DNA from: Phycisphaerales bacterium
GTDB taxonomy: Bacteria; Planctomycetota; Phycisphaerae; Phycisphaerales; UBA1924
Direction of reading: 5' to 3'
NCBI GenBank assembly: GCA_020847535.1
Contig: JADLBU010000023.1
Coordinates: forward strand, 1 to 49,845
Length of the DNA: 49,845 nt
Shown: piece by piece, positions 46,267-49,845 of the stretch
How positions within the stretch are numbered: position 1 is the stretch's first letter
Layout of the letters: each line of letters starts with the position of its first letter
Translations under genes and position numbers: made by a program
The notes under the pieces: model-generated
What the model saw: the letters and a program-made list of their open reading frames with translations, nothing else
Databases searched by the model: none
Told to the model about the DNA's origin: nothing

Positions 46267-47523
46267 ATGCCCTTCGCGATCGCATACATCGTCACGGCCC
46301 TCCTGGCAGTCGCCTCTGCCGCCCTGATCGGCTTCTGGGGCGCTGTGCATTACCAACTCATCCGCACCAGCCGCCGCGTCCCCACCGCCCGCGCCGGCAT
46401 CGCCCTGGCACGCCAGCTCGGCATCGGCGCCTCCGCCGGCAACCCACCCACAGGACTGCCCTCCATCTGCGTCATCGTGCCCGCGCATAACGAATCCGCG
46501 GTCATCGGCTCACTGGTCGAGTCTCTCCGCCAGCAGGACTATCCCAACCTCTCGTTCGTGTTCGCACTCGACCGCTGCACCGATGACACCCGCAAGGTCA
46601 TCGAAACCGCCGCGGCCGGTGACCCGCGATTCCACATCCACGAAATCACCCACTGCCCTCCCGACTGGGCCGGCAAGGTGCATGCACTCTGGACCGCCGT
46701 CAGCACAGTCCCCGCGGCGAGCAGCGCCGACATCCTTCTGTTCGCCGATGCCGACACCACGTTCTCCCCCTCGTGCGTCTCGGCGACCCTGGCACTGATG
46801 CGCCATCGCGAACTCGGCCTCCTGAGCCTGCTCAGCACCCTCTCCCATTCGACCTGGTACGAGCTGGTCGTCCAGCCCGCCGCGGCCTTCGAACTCGTCC
46901 ATCAGTACCCGCTCGTGCAGGCCAACCGTGATCGCCCGCGACGGCCGTTTGCCAATGGCCAGTTCATCATGATCACCGCCGGTGCCTACCGCACCATCGG
47001 CGGACACCAGGCCGTCAAGGATGAACTCCTCGAGGATTTGGCGATCGCAAGGCTCGCCACCGACAACAACATCCGCTCCGGCGTCTTTCTCGCCGACGGT
47101 GTCATGCACTGCCGCATGTACCCCGACTGGTCCGCCTTCCGGCGCGGATGGAAACGCATCTTCACCGAGGCCGGCCAACGCAAGGTCGCTCGCCTGCGCA
47201 AATCCGCCCGCATCCTCCGCCTCACCGGGGCCGTCGCGCCGATCGCCGCAATCATCCTCACGATCGCCTGGGCCATCCTGAGCTTCCCTCTTCCGCAACC
47301 CGAAGACATCTGGCCCGCCTACCCCGCCGGGATCGCCTTTCTGACATGGCTCTCCGCGCTCCTCTGCACCTACCGAACCGGACACACACCTGTTTGGGCA
47401 ATCTTCGGCAATCCGATCGGGGCCTGGATGGTCGCCGGCATTCTGGATGAAGCCGCCCGCGATCTGGAATCCGGCGTGCCCACCGTCTGGGGTGGCAGGG
47501 TGTACGCCCGACCGGTGCGCTAA
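46267..47523 (+). CDS. Membrane glycosyltransferase, family 2, HpnB-like
   Basis: 418 residues. An N-terminal membrane helix (IAYIVTALLAVASAALIGFW) precedes a GT-A catalytic domain: CVIVPAHNESAVIGSLVESL, FVFALDRCTDDT, DWAGKVHALW, the DxD motif in LLFADADTTF, FANGQFIMITAGAYRTIGGH, and LLEDLAIARLA with RRGWKRIF. Two or three C-terminal membrane helices follow (VAPIAAIILTIAWAILSF; AYPAGIAFLTWLSALLCTYR). It resembles hopanoid-associated HpnB transferases; the acceptor is uncertain because no hopanoid genes are in view. The ATG at 46267 sits 75 bases after tatA, so co-transcription is possible. Confidence 0.9.
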   Translation: MPFAIAYIVTALLAVASAALIGFWGAVHYQLIRTSRRVPTARAGIALARQLGIGASAGNPPTGLPSICVIVPAHNESAVIGSLVESLRQQDYPNLSFVFALDRCTDDTRKVIETAAAGDPRFHIHEITHCPPDWAGKVHALWTAVSTVPAASSADILLFADADTTFSPSCVSATLALMRHRELGLLSLLSTLSHSTWYELVVQPAAAFELVHQYPLVQANRDRPRRPFANGQFIMITAGAYRTIGGHQAVKDELLEDLAIARLATDNNIRSGVFLADGVMHCRMYPDWSAFRRGWKRIFTEAGQRKVARLRKSARILRLTGAVAPIAAIILTIAWAILSFPLPQPEDIWPAYPAGIAFLTWLSALLCTYRTGHTPVWAIFGNPIGAWMVAGILDEAARDLESGVPTVWGGRVYARPVR

Positions 47524-47592
47524 CTCGAATTATTCCGATACCTGTTGAGCAGCCAACAATCTGGTAGCGGCTGATTTCGGAAGCTCTTCACC

Positions 47593-48864
47593 GTGTCCAG
47601 CAACCAGAACACAACCTCCCTCAGCGCAGGCCTGATCGCCAGCCTCCTCTTCCACGCCGGCGCTGCCGTGGCACTGGCCACCTACGGAGATGTCCTCGCA
47701 GGACCCCGCAGTAGCGGCGATAGCGGTGTGCTGATCCCTCTCCCGCCCGAGCCGCCGGCTCCGGAGGATGCACAGGAGAAGCGCGACGAATTGCAACTGG
47801 GGATCGCCGATGGCATCACCCAGACCGAGACCTGGCTTGGCTTCAAGGATCCGACTCGTCATGTCGCCCACGCCGCGACCATCGATCAGGCCGCCCTGAC
47901 GATCGCCTCCGGTCCGGTCAACGATGACCTTGTCGGCGGCGAGCAGGCAGCGCCTGATGAACCCACCGAACCGCTCGCCAGCGCTCCGCCCCCATCAGCG
48001 CCCACCCCGCCCCCGGCCGCGGAATCACCTCCGACGGAAACCCAACTCGCCGAGAAGCCCGCGCTGCCGGTGGATGCCCAGCCGACCGATACCAAGCCCA
48101 CCGACACAACGCCCATCGAGCCGGACCAGCCGCCACCCGTCGACCCCGCGCCCCAACCACAACAGGATCATCCGCCAGTAGATCCAGGCGATGAGCCCGC
48201 GCCATCACCCGACGAGTTGACGAGGCCCACCCCAGCGGCCACACCTCCAAACCCCGCGCCGGTCGAGCCTGAACCAGGCGAGCCAAAGCCCGTGGAGCCG
48301 CCGCCGTTCGAGGCTGCACCTCCTCAAGCCAAGCCGGAGGAACCGGTCACCCAGCGCCCTGCGAAGACACCGCAGCAGCCCCCGACTCCCCAGCAACAAC
48401 CAAGCCCATCGGCCCAGCCCGCCCCGCCGAGTTCGCCCGCCTCCGCCGCACCTCCCAAAAAATCCATCGGCTCCCGCCCCGGCACCTCCGGCCGGCCCGG
48501 GGAGCGCACCGAGCAGTACTCCGATGCGACTTCCGTCCTCCGCGAGGCGATCGATGTGATCCCGGGCCGCCCCGCCGCCGCCAAGGGCCTGAAGATCAAG
48601 ACCACACCCCCGCGCTGGAGCATCACCACCCAGATCGTCCGCGCCGCCCGCAACCCGGTCGTCGCGATCACGTTCGGCAAGAGCGGCAAGGTCGCCAAGG
48701 TGCTCTTCGTCAAGGGCCAGAACGCCGGCTCCCCCGAAGTCGATGGCCCGCTCATCGATGCCATCTACGAGTGGCGTGCCGAGGGTGAGCCGCTTGCCAA
48801 GCTCTCCGACCAGCCCGATGCCGGCATCACGATCGTCATGCGTATCACGCTGCGAGGAATCTGA
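47593..48864 (+). CDS. TonB-like periplasm-spanning protein
   Basis: 423 residues from GTG 47593. It has a short cytosolic start and one membrane anchor (SAGLIASLLFHAGAAVALAT), a Pro/Ala/Glu-rich spacer over ~200 residues (repeats such as EPTEPLASAPPPSAPTPPPA), and a compact C-terminal domain (~330-423: WSITTQIVRAARNPVVAITF, GKSGKVAKVLFVKGQ, GITIVMRITLRG) with a TonB/TolA-like beta-alpha pattern. It probably links inner and outer membrane. No ExbB/ExbD is present here. The next gene begins 1 base after its stop. Confidence 0.82.
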   Translation: MSSNQNTTSLSAGLIASLLFHAGAAVALATYGDVLAGPRSSGDSGVLIPLPPEPPAPEDAQEKRDELQLGIADGITQTETWLGFKDPTRHVAHAATIDQAALTIASGPVNDDLVGGEQAAPDEPTEPLASAPPPSAPTPPPAAESPPTETQLAEKPALPVDAQPTDTKPTDTTPIEPDQPPPVDPAPQPQQDHPPVDPGDEPAPSPDELTRPTPAATPPNPAPVEPEPGEPKPVEPPPFEAAPPQAKPEEPVTQRPAKTPQQPPTPQQQPSPSAQPAPPSSPASAAPPKKSIGSRPGTSGRPGERTEQYSDATSVLREAIDVIPGRPAAAKGLKIKTTPPRWSITTQIVRAARNPVVAITFGKSGKVAKVLFVKGQNAGSPEVDGPLIDAIYEWRAEGEPLAKLSDQPDAGITIVMRITLRGI

Positions 48865-48865
48865 C

Positions 48866-49699
48866 ATGCCGCTTCGCAAGCAGCCATCGATCTCCACCCT
48901 GTGCGTCTGCGTGCTCTCCTGTGCATCCGGGCTCGCCGGCGCGCAGACCACATCCAACACATCCATCGATCCCCGACTCAAGCCGGTGTCGCAGGGCACC
49001 AGCGATGCCAACCCGCTCTCGGCGAGCAACCGGGCGCTGCCGGCGGACCTGCGCATGCCCCTGGGCTTCGATCGCGTCTACCGCATCGAATCGGCCTCTC
49101 GCGGCCGCACCCTTGGAGATCTCTACGCCCGTCAATCCGGCGGCCTCACCGCCGTCTTCCCGCGATCGCAGTACACGATGACCTCCGAGGGGCTCATCCC
49201 CGAAGTCCCGCCGGGGACGACGTTCTACCTCGGGAACCTGCCGGATCGCGTGACCGGCGCCGACAGCTCCCGCGCAACGGTCCGCAAGAACGCGCCAAAC
49301 TACATCGACCGCTCCGCCCGCGATCCGCGCGACCTGGAGCGCGGACCCATCGATTCACGCGTCTCCCAGTCCGCATCGCGCCCCGCCGAGATGCAGGCCG
49401 CGCCGATCCGGGATACGGCGGCCTCGGACGCCGGCCGTGCAGCCGCCCTTGCCCCCGGCTCCCAACCCCTTCTCACGCCCCGCCACCGGGATGACCTCCC
49501 GCCCAGATCGTCGGTCTTCAACGATGAGACCTACAGGTCAAAGAAGATCGCCGACCTGCTCGACCGCGCCGCGGCCGCGGTCCCCATCGCCGCTCCTCCG
49601 CCGACGGCCAAGCCGGCAACTCAACCCGCCGATACCGACCCCAACACAGACCCCAACGCAGACCCACACACAAACAAGAACACAGCACCCCGCCGATGA
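48866..49699 (+). CDS. Secreted hypothetical protein coupled to the TonB-like gene
   Basis: 277 residues. The signal peptide is STLCVCVLSCASGLAGAQ. The mature protein contains a conserved-looking block (LRMPLGFDRVYRIESASRGR, then LYARQSGGLTAVFPRSQYTM, VPPGTTFYLGNLPD) and a C-terminal low-complexity Pro/Thr/Asn/Asp tail. No family was recognised. It starts 1 base after the TonB-like gene, so translation is coupled and function is probably linked. Its last codons form the left arm of a strong hairpin. Confidence 0.8.
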   Translation: MPLRKQPSISTLCVCVLSCASGLAGAQTTSNTSIDPRLKPVSQGTSDANPLSASNRALPADLRMPLGFDRVYRIESASRGRTLGDLYARQSGGLTAVFPRSQYTMTSEGLIPEVPPGTTFYLGNLPDRVTGADSSRATVRKNAPNYIDRSARDPRDLERGPIDSRVSQSASRPAEMQAAPIRDTAASDAGRAAALAPGSQPLLTPRHRDDLPPRSSVFNDETYRSKKIADLLDRAAAAVPIAAPPPTAKPATQPADTDPNTDPNADPHTNKNTAPRR

Positions 49700-49714
49700 T
49701 GGCGGGGTGCTGTG
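49681..49714. terminator. Strong hairpin between convergent genes
   Basis: CACAGCACCCCGCC (49681-49694) is fully complementary to GGCGGGGTGCTGTG (49701-49714) with loop GATGAT; the stop codon of the upstream gene lies inside it. On the minus strand the hairpin is followed by a T-rich run (TTCTTGTTTGTG), suiting the gene ending at 49726. It probably terminates both. Confidence 0.8.
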
Positions 49715-49725
49715 AGTAATACGAA

Positions 49726-49845
49726 TCATGCCTGAACCTCGCGCGTGATCCATTCGCAGGCACAGAGTGTTCTGAAGCGTTGGGCGTCGATCGAGTTCCA
49801 GGCGTCGATCGCCGCGGCGTCCAGTTCGTCCTGGTCGGCAAAGAC
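49726..49845 (-). CDS. C-terminal fragment of an unidentified gene, cut by the window edge
   Basis: The last 39 codons of a minus-strand gene read VFADQDELDAAAIDAWNSID, then AQRFRTLCACEWITREVQA and stop at 49726-49728. The Leu/Asp/Trp pattern near the end (AWNxxxAQRxRTLCAxxW) is like the C-termini of some IS-type transposases, but the fragment is too short to assign. It is supported by its clean stop directly next to the hairpin and by natural-looking composition. Confidence 0.5.
   Translation of the reverse strand, partial: VFADQDELDAAAIDAWNSIDAQRFRTLCACEWITREVQA

Overview
The window is high-GC DNA from a planctomycete, most likely of the class Phycisphaerae. The evidence is a set of lineage-typical families: two secreted proteins ending in tandem GC-type dockerin repeats (C-terminal ...AGC), a PSCyt1/DUF1549/PSD1 protein next to a DUF1501 protein, a prepilin-type pseudopilin, membrane proteins with CxxCGY/CPECG zinc ribbons, and an integrase N-terminus with the KPRKPYxDFPLFPH signature.

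Left end (1-4383): an eroded integrated element. It holds a ParB/DNA adenine methylase that loses its C-terminus at about 191, an AT-rich junction, a lipoprotein, a G-rich tract, an unknown gene without a convincing start, a truncated tyrosine integrase and an intact tRNA-Thr(CGT). From 4591 to 12040 come a dockerin-tagged beta-propeller, a pseudopilin with a small membrane partner, a three-gene minus-strand set for metal handling (Cys-rich protein, HMA lipoprotein, outer-membrane barrel), a zinc-ribbon membrane protein, a YbjQ protein and an APH-type kinase. From 12174 to 20279 come a GH17-like glycosidase, a ParDE pair with a frameshifted toxin, UDP-glucose dehydrogenase, a methyltransferase, a Tat-exported Fe/Mn superoxide dismutase, a small gene interrupted by an in-frame amber codon, and homogentisate dioxygenase.

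From 20556 to 32267 almost everything is on the minus strand: a dockerin-tagged sugar-dehydrogenase-like propeller, a small membrane protein, DUF1501, a membrane-anchored PSCyt1-DUF1549-PSD1 protein, a secreted HEFGH metalloprotease, PrsW and an unknown protein. From 32475 the plus strand carries metK behind a long structured leader and followed by a clear terminator, then a penta-heme lipoprotein paired with a secreted beta-propeller, and a FIST-domain protein. CYTH and ligA follow on the minus strand. The right end holds a FolD homologue with altered catalytic positions, two tandem tatA genes, an HpnB-like glycosyltransferase, a TonB-like protein with a secreted partner, and the C-terminal tail of an unidentified minus-strand gene.

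The strongest candidates for something undescribed are the metK leader RNA, the altered FolD beside duplicated tatA, the Cys-rich/HMA/barrel metal cassette, the amber-interrupted gene, and the dispersed palindromic repeat seen twice. No CRISPR array, rRNA or complete insertion sequence was seen. All functional calls come from reading the sequence; no database search was run.
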